This document shows positions 1 through 7,283 of a stretch of DNA of 64,000 nucleotides, in pieces. The translations under genes and the position numbers were made by a program. The notes under the pieces were generated by a model that worked only from the letters and a program-made list of their open reading frames with translations, did not search any database and was not told where the DNA came from. The first letter of the stretch is position 1. Each line of letters begins with the position of its first letter. This DNA comes from JAKAVN01 sp963796565 (GTDB lineage Bacteria; Desulfobacterota; Binatia; Binatales; Binataceae), in the NCBI GenBank assembly GCA_963796565.1, contig CAWCMA010000003.1:248001-312000 (forward strand), in the 5' to 3' direction.

Positions 1-484
1 ACCCGTGAAAGAGGGATCAGCAGACCGTAGAGAAGCTTGAAGGATATCGTCGGGACTACGAAACAGATCGATCGCTGCGGTTTGTGACGCCCGGTCAGTT
101 GCTCTCGAGCCTTGTTGGCCTCCGCGGCTAGGCGAGCACCCATCACTAGCTGACGTGTTTAGATGGCTTACTGACCGCTAATAAAGTCGCCCGAGAGTTC
201 GAATTCACCCCGCTCTGCCACGCAGTCACAGGTTTGAAGCATTCTCCAAGGATGAGCGCAAAAAGCCCGCGTGTGGGGGCGATGCGCTCGTTCCATCGGC
301 TCCGGAGAGAGCTCAGATGTCGAGTTTTGCCGCGTCACTTCGATTTTCTCTCCGCGAGCGAGGAATTCGGTGCCGATGCCTGTTACCAGGCGAAAGTAAC
401 GCAGGGTGGAAATCTGCGGATATCGCGGCGGTGCGAGCAGCGAATGTCGGGAAACATAGCGGCGCAATAATAGGAGGTCCCGGG
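1..484. other. Non-coding stretch downstream of recombinase remnant
   Basis: No recognisable gene, RNA or repeat is seen here. Short open frames exist on both strands but none has a family signature, a convincing ribosome binding site or a start that fits. The stretch lies downstream of the truncated recombinase at 485, so it may be decayed mobile-element DNA. Confidence 0.4.
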
Positions 485-1048
485 CTACTGAATGTTCAGC
501 GCAGTCTTCTGCGAGTGCCATTCGAGCGGAATTTCGCTGTGCCGGGTGACTGCTTCTGCAGTAAGACTGGTCGGCTGCCGGCCCTCCACAATGGACTCGA
601 CGATATCGGGGGCCAGAAATGCCAAGCGGATCACGCGACCTACATAGCGCACGGCGAGCCCTTCGCGTGCAGCGATCTCAGCCAGAGAGCTCGCCTTTCC
701 GGTGCTGAGCTCATCGAACCAGCGATGTGCCCGGGCGACAGCTTTCAATAGCGGCAGATCGACGGTCGCCGCTGAACGATTGTGATCGCCTACGACTAGC
801 CGCAACTCAACGCCGCGCCGTTTGAGCTGCATTGGAAACGATCGCGTGATCGCAACCGCGTCCGAAAGCTGAGCCTGAGACTTTTCCGTATCAGCTATGG
901 GCAGCTTGATCGACACGCCCATGCCGTCGCATTTGAGTTCCACTCGATCCACGAGCGCGGCAAGCACGGCCGTCTGCTCGGCTTCTGACTGAAGACGGTG
1001 ACTCCAGGTGCGTGCTGCGTGGAGTACCGGGTCGATTTGACGAGAGTC
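485..1048 (-). pseudogene. Serine recombinase, C-terminal fragment
   Basis: The reading frame encodes only the C-terminal part of a large serine recombinase (resolvase/invertase family with the zinc-ribbon recombinase region). It is recognised by the closing pattern in which DIVESIVEGRQP is followed by IPLEWHSQ, and by the helix AARTWSHRLQSEAEQTAVL, which lies upstream of the first Met in the same frame. The N-terminal catalytic domain with the serine nucleophile is missing. Similarity stops near 1048, where the end of an IS3-like element begins, so the gene was probably cut by that insertion. It cannot be an active recombinase. Family assignment is from motif memory and fairly secure; the exact breakpoint is approximate. 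Confidence 0.65.
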
Positions 1049-1137
1049 GATTGTTCCCCGTCAGCACAAATTGGACAGAAAGGCGTGATTGAGGAAGAGA
1101 GACTTTTTGGCTCATCTTAACCGCGAAGGGAGCGGAG

Positions 1138-1337
1138 ATGAGATCGAAAGTGGAACGGCAATCGGAGGAAGCGGAGAAGGCGGTACGGGATATCCGGCGG
1201 GCGACGCGCCGGCAATACTCGGCGGAGGACAAGGTCCGGATCGTGATCGCGGGTCTGCGCGGCGAGGACAGCATTGCCGAGCTGTGCCGCAAGGAGGGCA
1301 TCAACCAGAACCTCTATTATCGCTGGTCGAAAGTCGC
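1138..1337 (+). pseudogene. IS3-family transposase OrfA, N-terminal fragment
   Basis: The frame starts MRSKVERQSEEAEKAVRDIR and continues with RQYSAEDKVRIVIAGLRGED, then SIAELCRKEGINQNLYYRWSK, the helix-turn-helix region of IS3-type OrfA proteins that binds the element ends. The family match stops right after YYRWSK near 1337, where IS21 sequence of the opposite orientation begins. The open frame then runs to 1491 as nonsense. The left element end is probably near 1051, in the GTTCCCCGTCAG stretch. No orfB (DDE integrase) is present, so the element is dead. Confidence 0.7.
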
Positions 1338-1461
1338 CGAAGTCGGTAAACGAAGTGTGCTTCTCGGCCGCTTTTTGTGCCAGTGCCGTGTACTGCGCGG
1401 CGACCCCACCGAGCCGGAGTTCGTTGCACAGCTCAAGTACGCGCTGGTGCTGGATATTCAT
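1336..1461 (-). pseudogene. istB: IS21 helper ATPase IstB, N-terminal fragment
   Basis: The first about 42 residues (MNIQHQRVLELCNELRLGGV, then AAQYTALAQKAAEKHTSFTDF) match the N-terminus of IstB, the AAA+ helper of IS21 transposases. The ATPase core with its Walker motifs is missing, because the sequence joins the truncated IS3 OrfA at about 1336. The ATG at 1461 overlaps the stop of the upstream istA remnant by four bases, the usual istA-istB coupling. Non-functional. Confidence 0.7.
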
Positions 1462-1945
1462 CCGACTTCCGCCGTGATCAGTTCTTCGTAAACCCTCAGC
1501 GAATGCTTATAGCCGCGCGGCATCGATGCCGGACGTTTCACGCGGGCCGGCTGAATAAGTCCCGGCCACGGCGGGCATCGGCTGTAGGCGCTTGCGCTCC
1601 GCCTCGAGGCGCACCAACGGGACCTCACCGGTGGTCGCATTGCAATCGCGCGTTGGCGACCTTACGCAGCCAGGTTCCGACTCGTGCGTTGGCGGTGTCG
1701 CAGTCGACCTTGAGTCCTTCGGGACTGAGCTGGCTCGCCAGCGGAACGTAAAAGCTCGCGCGCAGATAGGCGATGAAGCGCTCGACCTTGCCCTTGGTCT
1801 TGGCTCGATAGGGCCGGCACAGTGCGGCGGGAAGCCGTGATGATGCGCGAAGTCGAGGAAGGTTCGGTTATATCGACGCCGCCCCGGCCCGTAGCGATCT
1901 CGATCAGTCACCACCGCGCGCATGTTGTCGTACAAGACTTCGCGT
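1458..1945 (-). pseudogene. istA: IS21 transposase IstA, frameshifted C-terminal fragment
   Basis: Pieces of the IstA integrase C-terminal region can be read, but in three different frames. LYDNMRAVV and the phrase TGEVPLVRLEAERKRLQPMP lie in one frame. The block CRPYRAKTKGKVERFIAYLR and the following RASFYVPLASQL lie in a second. The closing KHSLRVYEELITAEVG is in a third and runs into the istB start. At least three frameshifts, plus loss of the N-terminal helix-turn-helix and most of the DDE core, make this a decayed remnant. The upstream edge near 1945 abuts a TPR-protein remnant. Confidence 0.7.
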
Positions 1946-1959
1946 GTCAGTTTTCCACC

Positions 1960-2225
1960 GGCGGCAACAATTCCCGGATCTAGCCCGTAGCGAACGGAAT
2001 GGTCGCAATGCTGCCGGGGATCGTAGAGCTCGATACTCTGCTCAAGTTGTCGCAGGCAGAAGCAAACTCACCGAGGAAATGCAGAGGCACCGCAAGCGCA
2101 TAATGGGCTTCCACGATGAGCCCCATGTCCCTAGCGCGCCAGCCGCAGCAACTTCTCTCCTAGCACGCGGGCGTTCTGCGGCTCTCCGTGCGCGGTATAG
2201 AAAAAAACGCAGGTCCAGGTGAGCA
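1960..2225 (-). pseudogene. Remnant of TPR region from a cyclase/AAA-type signalling protein
   Basis: Reading the minus strand in three frames recovers one continuous homologous stretch: ARVLGEKLLRLAR, then DMGLIVEAHYALAVPLHFLG with EFASACDNL, then LEQSIELYDPRQHCDHSVRY. This is the tetratricopeptide part of large proteins that join a class III cyclase domain, an AAA ATPase and TPRs. A stop codon and two frameshifts interrupt it, and it ends where the IstA remnant begins. Only about 85 residues of an originally about 1,000-residue protein are left. The family call is from remembered motif order. Confidence 0.55.
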
Positions 2226-2447
2226 CGAAGTTCCACGAAGACGCTCGAGACCGTTTCGCTAACCGCCAAACTGGCCACCGACTTTACTGCAAACATCCGA
2301 TACTGAAGTATTTTGGATCGGCGGTTAGTGACCGTGTTTTTTCTGCTGCCCACAGACCGCGAACTGTGCTAGTGGGATCCGAGAAAGGCACGCTGGGGAG
2401 ACGGCGTTCATGCCGGGTCATCCCGAGCGCCGAGGAGGCAGCGCACG

Positions 2448-3194
2448 ATGTTCTCCTTCTATATCAAGCGGTCGTTTGTCGACACTGTACCCGGAATCGA
2501 ACTGGTCAATATTCATTACACGTGGACCCCGCTCGGCGAACTCCCTAACTGGGAGGCTAATCGCGAGACGCGCGCGATGCCGCGCGGCGGAGTGCTGATT
2601 CGAGGGATGGGCGGAACTACCGTCGATGAGTCAGGCAACTACGTTCAGACCCAGTCCGAAACCGTCCAGCTTCCCGATGACGGAGTGCGCCGCAAGATCA
2701 TTCGTCTGCCGAACTCGATCCCGGATCCCGGAACCGGCGGCTATACCGAGAACTACCTGTTCCATCACTATTTCGAGGCTTTCCTTCACGGCAGGCGCGA
2801 GGTAAGTCCGCTCTACACCGAGGAGATCGTCAGCAGAGAGGTTGAGTTCGTCGACCATGAGGGCAACCTCGGCGGGATGTGCATCTTCTGGAGCGTTTAC
2901 GATTGGGACGCGCCGCAGTATCAACCGACCGAGGAACCGAATTTTATCGCTCGCTACGGCGAGGACAACCCCTACCGCTCACACAAGTTTTACGGCACCG
3001 ACGATAAGGATAACTTCTCGCGCATTCGTTCGGCGATGCTTGCCGCCCTGCCTATGCCCCGCCGTTACGTGGGTAAGATTCGCGGCCCAAAGGGCGCGCA
3101 GGCATTTCAGCGATGGCACGTGGGGAACATGTGGCAACCCAATCCGGCCGATCGATGGGAGGATTATTGGGGGAACCAGGTCCATACGCTCTAG
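2448..3194 (+). CDS. Hypothetical protein, paralog A of a three-member family
   Basis: Protein of 248 residues, no signal peptide or membrane segment. ATG at 2448 is preceded by GAGGAGG at suitable distance. I do not recognise a named family. It is clearly paralogous to the genes at 3238 and 5012: all three share an N-terminal block around IHYTW (here residues about 23-27) with a downstream YTEEIVSREVEFVDHEG segment, and A and C also share WSVYDWDAP and a near-C-terminal PMPRRYVGKIRGPKGAQ block. Many aromatic residues and a beta-rich pattern would suit a carbohydrate-binding fold. It is first in a plus-strand run with paralog B and the starch-binding-like amidohydrolase, which suggests a glucan-related role; this is inference only. 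Confidence 0.75.
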   Translation: MFSFYIKRSFVDTVPGIELVNIHYTWTPLGELPNWEANRETRAMPRGGVLIRGMGGTTVDESGNYVQTQSETVQLPDDGVRRKIIRLPNSIPDPGTGGYTENYLFHHYFEAFLHGRREVSPLYTEEIVSREVEFVDHEGNLGGMCIFWSVYDWDAPQYQPTEEPNFIARYGEDNPYRSHKFYGTDDKDNFSRIRSAMLAALPMPRRYVGKIRGPKGAQAFQRWHVGNMWQPNPADRWEDYWGNQVHTL

Positions 3195-3237
3195 GCGGGC
3201 AGCAAGCGCCTGGTAGCCGCGCCGCTCGGAGGCATCG

Positions 3238-3618
3238 ATGAATCATCATATAATCGATAAGGAGTACCGCGACTTCGCCGACGACATCGAGGCGGTCAGC
3301 ATCCACTATCTATGCGTCCCCAGCGGTGTCGAAGCCGACTGGGGCCACGGTCGCGTTACTCGGTTCATGCCGCTGGTCGAGCCCGGTATGCGACGGCTCA
3401 GCCTCAAATTGCCCGTCCAGCTGGTAGATCCGCGCAGCGGCCGGCCGACTAGCGACTACACACTCCTGTACTACTTCGAAGTCTGCCGCGGCGGCGACCG
3501 CAACTATTCGCAAATTTATACCGAGGTCTTGGATAGCGCCACCAAAGCCACAAGCGTCCAGGCCGGGGCGACGGCTGCGCTACCGAAGTCCAAGAGGCGG
3601 AGCAGAGAGATCCGATGA
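3238..3618 (+). CDS. Hypothetical protein, short paralog B
   Basis: Protein of 126 residues with ATG six bases after GGAGG. The first 90 or so residues match the N-terminal half of paralogs A and C (SIHYLCVPSGVEADWG aligned with IHYTWTPLGELPNW; YTLLYYFEV aligned with NYLFHHYFEA; YSQIYTEVL). The C-terminal half of the family is missing and is replaced by a basic, low-complexity tail ending KSKRRSREIR. Its stop overlaps the start of the next gene (ATGA at 3615), so the two are probably translationally coupled. It may be a truncated paralog or a genuine single-domain partner of the downstream enzyme. Confidence 0.65.
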   Translation: MNHHIIDKEYRDFADDIEAVSIHYLCVPSGVEADWGHGRVTRFMPLVEPGMRRLSLKLPVQLVDPRSGRPTSDYTLLYYFEVCRGGDRNYSQIYTEVLDSATKATSVQAGATAALPKSKRRSREIR

Positions 3619-4664
3619 CGCGCATGCGCGAAGTGGCGGCGGTGGGTCCGCTCGGATGGTGGCAGGAAGCGGGTGGGGCGCGCTACGTCAGCTACCGTGG
3701 CGCACTAAATGGCTCGAAGCTGAGGCTTCACTACGGGTTCGATGGGTGGCGCGAGCCGATCCGCCAAGTGCGGCTCGAATCCGCCGGCCGGGACCTGGCG
3801 ATTGCGCAGGTGCCGGAGCTCGACGCGCATCTGGCGCTCGATTGCGCAGTGACCGACGGCGAGCGATGGGACAACAACGGCGGCGTCAACTATCGGCTCT
3901 GGACGGGCTTCAACGCGCTCGACGCCCATATGCATTTGAGCGGCCGCGGTGCGGGCGCACTCGGCGCACACAGCCTGGCTACGGCGATGGCTTCGGCCGG
4001 AATGGCGTGTGGAATAAGCTCGTGGCTCGACAATCGCGCGCTCGATCAGATCGATTGCGCGGCGGCACGGATTTTTCCACTTGTATGGGTGCGGCCGGGC
4101 GGCACCGAGCTCGACGAAGTCCGCTGGCGCCTGGAGGCAGGCGCGGTAGGGCTTAAACTCCATCCGACCGTCGATGGCTATCCGGCCGACGATCACGCGC
4201 TCGATCCGTACATCGCGATAGCGGAGCAGAGCAAATGCCCGGTTGCATGCCACAGCGCGCCGGGCGAAGCAGACCCCGACAACATACGGCGCCTTGCCGA
4301 ACGCTTTCCCTCGGTTCCGATTATCATGTACCACACCTACCTGGGACCGCAGGAGGGACGCAGGCGGGCTGCAGCGCACGTCCGCGAACAAGCGAATCTC
4401 TATCTCGAAACGTCGTGGTGCCGCGCGGACGTCGTGCTACGGCTGGTCGCCGAAGTCGGTGCCGGCCACGTGCTATTTGGCTCGGACGCCTCGATCGATG
4501 GGCCGTCGCACTACTGCCGCCATCCACCCAACGTCGAGGGGCGAGAGACTTACAACGACGGATTGCTCGCGCTAGTGCGTTCCCTTGATCCGCAAGAAGC
4601 GCGCGCGGTGATGGGCGACAACGCCCGGCGGCTCTTTCGCCTCAGCGACAATTCGCACGCCTAG
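3615..4664 (+). CDS. Amidohydrolase with N-terminal starch-binding-like (CBM25-type) module
   Basis: Protein of 349 residues with two parts. Residues about 28-96 resemble CBM25/CBM53 starch-binding modules: KLRLHYGFDGW, then LDCAVTDGERWDNNGGVNYR, the Trp/Asn-rich end typical of those modules. Residues 101-349 are an amidohydrolase-2-type TIM barrel: DAHMH (residues 103-107, the metal HxH), GLKLHPT (about 179-185), CHSAPGE (His213), a further His at 240 and FGSDASIDG with Asp291 as the likely catalytic aspartate. No signal peptide, so cytoplasmic. Translationally coupled to paralog B. I do not know this domain pairing from a characterised enzyme; a hydrolase or decarboxylase acting near glycogen-like glucan is a guess. 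Confidence 0.75.
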   Translation: MTRMREVAAVGPLGWWQEAGGARYVSYRGALNGSKLRLHYGFDGWREPIRQVRLESAGRDLAIAQVPELDAHLALDCAVTDGERWDNNGGVNYRLWTGFNALDAHMHLSGRGAGALGAHSLATAMASAGMACGISSWLDNRALDQIDCAAARIFPLVWVRPGGTELDEVRWRLEAGAVGLKLHPTVDGYPADDHALDPYIAIAEQSKCPVACHSAPGEADPDNIRRLAERFPSVPIIMYHTYLGPQEGRRRAAAHVREQANLYLETSWCRADVVLRLVAEVGAGHVLFGSDASIDGPSHYCRHPPNVEGRETYNDGLLALVRSLDPQEARAVMGDNARRLFRLSDNSHA

Positions 4665-4708
4665 CAGCACGCCTGACTGGCGCAACCGAGCAAGGATGTT
4701 CTCCTTCG

Positions 4709-5008
4709 CTAGGCGCCGTCGGTCAACACCGGTGTGACGAGATGGCCCGCAGCGCGTGCGAGTTCTGACTCTCGCGCCTCACGAAAGTCACTGACCGGAG
4801 CTTCGCATCTGAGGCATTGGCGGAACGACGATTCATATACGCGGCTCTCGGCGGCGCTCAGATTGTAGCGCTCCAATGCGCGATCGCTTTGCCCCTTCTC
4901 CTGCTCAGTCATCTCGTAATGGACCCATCCGCAGACGCCGCAAGCAAGCATGCGCCGCCTCGTCAGGTTGTGCCCCGCGCTTACGCCCTCGCTCAAAACG
5001 ATCGACAT
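4709..5008 (-). CDS. Small zinc-ribbon protein
   Basis: Protein of 99 residues. It carries CGVCGWVHYEM in the first third and CLRCEAP near residue 65, so two CxxC knuckles that could bind one zinc. No other family signature is recognised. Its start lies 3 bases after the stop of the gene at 5012, making it the last gene of a tight minus-strand set (5977 to 4709). Similar CGVCGWVHY proteins are annotated only as hypothetical as far as I know. A role as adaptor or regulator for the neighbouring glucan cluster is possible but unsupported. Confidence 0.65.
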   Translation of the reverse strand: MSIVLSEGVSAGHNLTRRRMLACGVCGWVHYEMTEQEKGQSDRALERYNLSAAESRVYESSFRQCLRCEAPVSDFREARESELARAAGHLVTPVLTDGA

Positions 5009-5011
5009 CCT

Positions 5012-5653
5012 TCAAAGCACGACGCGGTAGTTCTGCGACTGATTATTGTCCCATAGTGCGAAGTCGTCATCCGGTAGCGGCGAGTTGGTACGCAAAAGCT
5101 GGAAGACGTATTCGACCTCCGCTCCCTTCGGCCCCCACACGCGCGCGACGAAACGCCGCGGCAGTGGCACGGTCTGCACCAGCTCGTAGATGGCCTCGTC
5201 CGCCATTCCTTCGCCCTCCGCGTCGCGATCGGTCTGGTGCTCGAGCACGTCTAGGTTCAAACCCTTAAGTCGGGCCTGTGACCAGTTCGGAGCGCTCCAT
5301 CCGCCGACGCTCCACAGGGCGCGTACTTCGGTGATGCGGCCCTCGCGATCGATGTACTCGACCTCGCGGCTGGCGATCTCCTCAGTGAAATCGCGATTGA
5401 AGCCCTCGTGAAATTCGCCTCCGCCACCGAACCGGTAGTGCAAAAGATAGTTCGGCCGGTGATTGAGGTAGCGTGGAATTTCCAGCACCGCCAGGCGCAT
5501 CGGCGGCTGCGTGTTCGGCACGGCCGACATCACCTCGGCCTCTTCCTCTCCGCCCCAGCGCGGCCGCTCGCCGAGTTGCGACCACGTATAGCGAATCTCG
5601 ACCGTGTGACTGCTGGGCACGTGATCGATCCAGACCTTGGCCAGCTGGAACAT
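5012..5653 (-). CDS. Hypothetical protein, paralog C of the three-member family
   Basis: Protein of 213 residues, cytoplasmic by appearance. Shared with paralog A (2448) are EIRYTWSQLGERPRWG near the N-terminus, FTEEIASREVEYIDREG in the middle, LWSVGGWSAP and PLPRRFVARVWGPKGAEV. The C-terminus ends LWDNNQSQNYRVVL, which resembles the WDNN...NYR end of the starch-binding-like module in the amidohydrolase at 3615. That likeness suggests the C-terminal half of this family is itself a related beta-sandwich. Gene order on the minus strand is 5977-5666, then this gene after a 12-base gap, then the zinc-ribbon gene after 3 bases, so a three-gene operon facing the plus-strand set is likely. Confidence 0.75.
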   Translation of the reverse strand: MFQLAKVWIDHVPSSHTVEIRYTWSQLGERPRWGGEEEAEVMSAVPNTQPPMRLAVLEIPRYLNHRPNYLLHYRFGGGGEFHEGFNRDFTEEIASREVEYIDREGRITEVRALWSVGGWSAPNWSQARLKGLNLDVLEHQTDRDAEGEGMADEAIYELVQTVPLPRRFVARVWGPKGAEVEYVFQLLRTNSPLPDDDFALWDNNQSQNYRVVL

Positions 5654-5665
5654 TGCTCGCCCCCC

Positions 5666-5977
5666 CTATGCCGGCCGGGTCGCGGCGACGTCGCAGAGGT
5701 TGAGCTTGACCTCGTAAGTTCGAGCGGTCGGCATTCCCATGAACAGCGGCGTTATCCGGCGGAACAGCTCGCGTGCGACTTCGCCGTCGGCATAGGCGGC
5801 GAGATCCGCCTGGCTTTCCCAGGTTGTCACACCGACGATCTCACGGCCGCTGCGCAGGACCTGGTTCAAGATGCATCCCTTGTGTTGCTTTACGCGATGC
5901 GCGAATTCGTTCAGCACCTGCCAGGCTTCCTCTTCCTTCCCCGGCTGGATTTCGCCGTGAAACAGTCGTGTGTGCAT
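5666..5977 (-). CDS. Antibiotic-biosynthesis-monooxygenase-like ferredoxin-fold protein
   Basis: Protein of 103 residues starting MHTRLFHGEIQPGKEEE. The pattern (short beta strand, PGKEEEAWQVLNEFAHRVKQ helix, GCILNQVLRSG strand, EIVGVTTWESQADLAAYA with its Trp-Glu) is that of dimeric alpha-beta barrel ABM/EthD-like domains. Such domains are cofactor-free monooxygenases or small-molecule binders. I chose the ATG at 5977 because GAGGAAACG sits just before it; the frame stays open far upstream on the minus strand, but that part only mirrors the esterase gene on the other strand. First gene of the small minus-strand operon. Confidence 0.7.
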   Translation of the reverse strand: MHTRLFHGEIQPGKEEEAWQVLNEFAHRVKQHKGCILNQVLRSGREIVGVTTWESQADLAAYADGEVARELFRRITPLFMGMPTARTYEVKLNLCDVAATRPA

Positions 5978-6088
5978 GGACGTTTCCTCGTGTGCGAAGC
6001 TGCGGATGAGTGACTGGACCGCCACCAACCAGTTGCTAGAATAGTGCCGCTGCGCGTTTGTGGCAACGAGAGTTTTTCCTAATCGCGC

Positions 6089-7279
6089 GTGCCGCAGCGG
6101 CATCCAAACATCATGGCCCGCGAAGAGGCTGCTCCCACCTTCGAGACCTGGCGCCGCCGCATCGAAGCGGCCCCGCACGGCCAAGGCGACGAGGTAGCGC
6201 GGTTCCTTGAAGTTCTGCGCACGCTCGGCTCGCCAATGATCGATGGTCCCGCGGTCACCTTCGTCTACCACGATCGGCACGCCCGGCGTGTCGCGGTGGC
6301 AGGCGAGTTCAATCAATGGAGCCGCACGGGTGAGCTCGCGACTATGGAGCAGATCGATGACAGCGGGATATTCCATTACACCCTGAATCTCAGCGAGCCG
6401 GCCCGGCTTGAGTACAAATTCATCGTCGATGGCGAATGGATGCTCGACCCCTTGTGCCACAATGTCATCGATAACGGGGTCGGCGGCGAGAACTCCTACT
6501 TCGTGGTCGGCGAATTTCATGAACCGCCTGAGCTCGAAACAGTCGAAAGCATTCCGCACGGCCACGTCGAGGAGTTCGAGTTCGCAAGCGAGCGGCTGGG
6601 AAACCGCCGCGTAGTCTACGTCTATTTGCCGGCGGGTTACGACGCGCACGCTGCGGCATTGCCGGCGCTTTATGTTCACGACGGCGGTGAATATCTGAGC
6701 CGCGCGCGCCTGCCGGTCGTGCTGGACAACCTGGTCCACGCGGGCGAAATTTCACCATTGATCGCGGTCATGGTCGACCCGGTGAACCGGATGACCGAGT
6801 ATAGATTGAACGACTCTTACGTGGATTTCGTCGTCTCCGAGTTGATACCTCATATCGACGGCCGCTTCCGCACGCTCAAAAGCTCCGAGGGCCGTGGCGT
6901 GATGGGCGCGTCGCTGGGCGGGCTGATTTCGGTTTATCTCGCGCTCAAGCGGCCGGATCTGTTTTCCAAGGCCGCAAGCCAGTCGGGAGCTTTTCTGCTA
7001 GCTCAGGATCGAATCCTCGACCTGGCCCGTGAGGCGCCCGCCGCGCAATCATTCTACTTCGATGTCGGCAAGTACGAGCAGCGCTTCGTCCCGTCCCACG
7101 TGTTGCTGGTCGAGGCGCTCAAGGCTCGCGGCTGCCGATGTTTTTTTCAGGAGCTGGCTGGCGGCCATAACTGGACCAGCTGGTGCGCGCATCTTAAGGA
7201 TTTGCTGGTGTTTCTCTGGCCCGCCGGTTCGGCCGAACCTCCCAAGCGCGCAGCCCGGCGACGGCGCAAGCAGCGGTGA
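6089..7279 (+). CDS. CBM48-type glycogen-binding module fused to Fes-like esterase
   Basis: Protein of 396 residues from GTG at 6089 (388 if the ATG at 6113 is used; neither has a strong ribosome binding site). Residues about 54-142 form an AMPK/isoamylase-N-type glycogen-binding module: RVAVAGEFNQW, then YKFIVDGEWMLDP. Residues about 160-385 are an alpha/beta hydrolase of the esterase D / enterochelin-esterase type: YLPAGYDA, ALYVHDGGEYL, nucleophile Ser275 in MGASLGG, likely base His360 in AGGHNW. No signal peptide. The GH13 gene starts 4 bases after its stop, so both are probably made together. Substrate unknown; an esterase acting on acylated or glucan-bound material is a reasonable inference. 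Confidence 0.85.
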   Translation: MPQRHPNIMAREEAAPTFETWRRRIEAAPHGQGDEVARFLEVLRTLGSPMIDGPAVTFVYHDRHARRVAVAGEFNQWSRTGELATMEQIDDSGIFHYTLNLSEPARLEYKFIVDGEWMLDPLCHNVIDNGVGGENSYFVVGEFHEPPELETVESIPHGHVEEFEFASERLGNRRVVYVYLPAGYDAHAAALPALYVHDGGEYLSRARLPVVLDNLVHAGEISPLIAVMVDPVNRMTEYRLNDSYVDFVVSELIPHIDGRFRTLKSSEGRGVMGASLGGLISVYLALKRPDLFSKAASQSGAFLLAQDRILDLAREAPAAQSFYFDVGKYEQRFVPSHVLLVEALKARGCRCFFQELAGGHNWTSWCAHLKDLLVFLWPAGSAEPPKRAARRRRKQR

Positions 7280-7283
7280 CAAA

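Noticed and set aside
5978..6739. Long N-terminal extension of the ABM-like gene
   Set aside because: The added residues mirror the CBM48-esterase gene on the other strand; a proper ribosome site and family start are at 5977.
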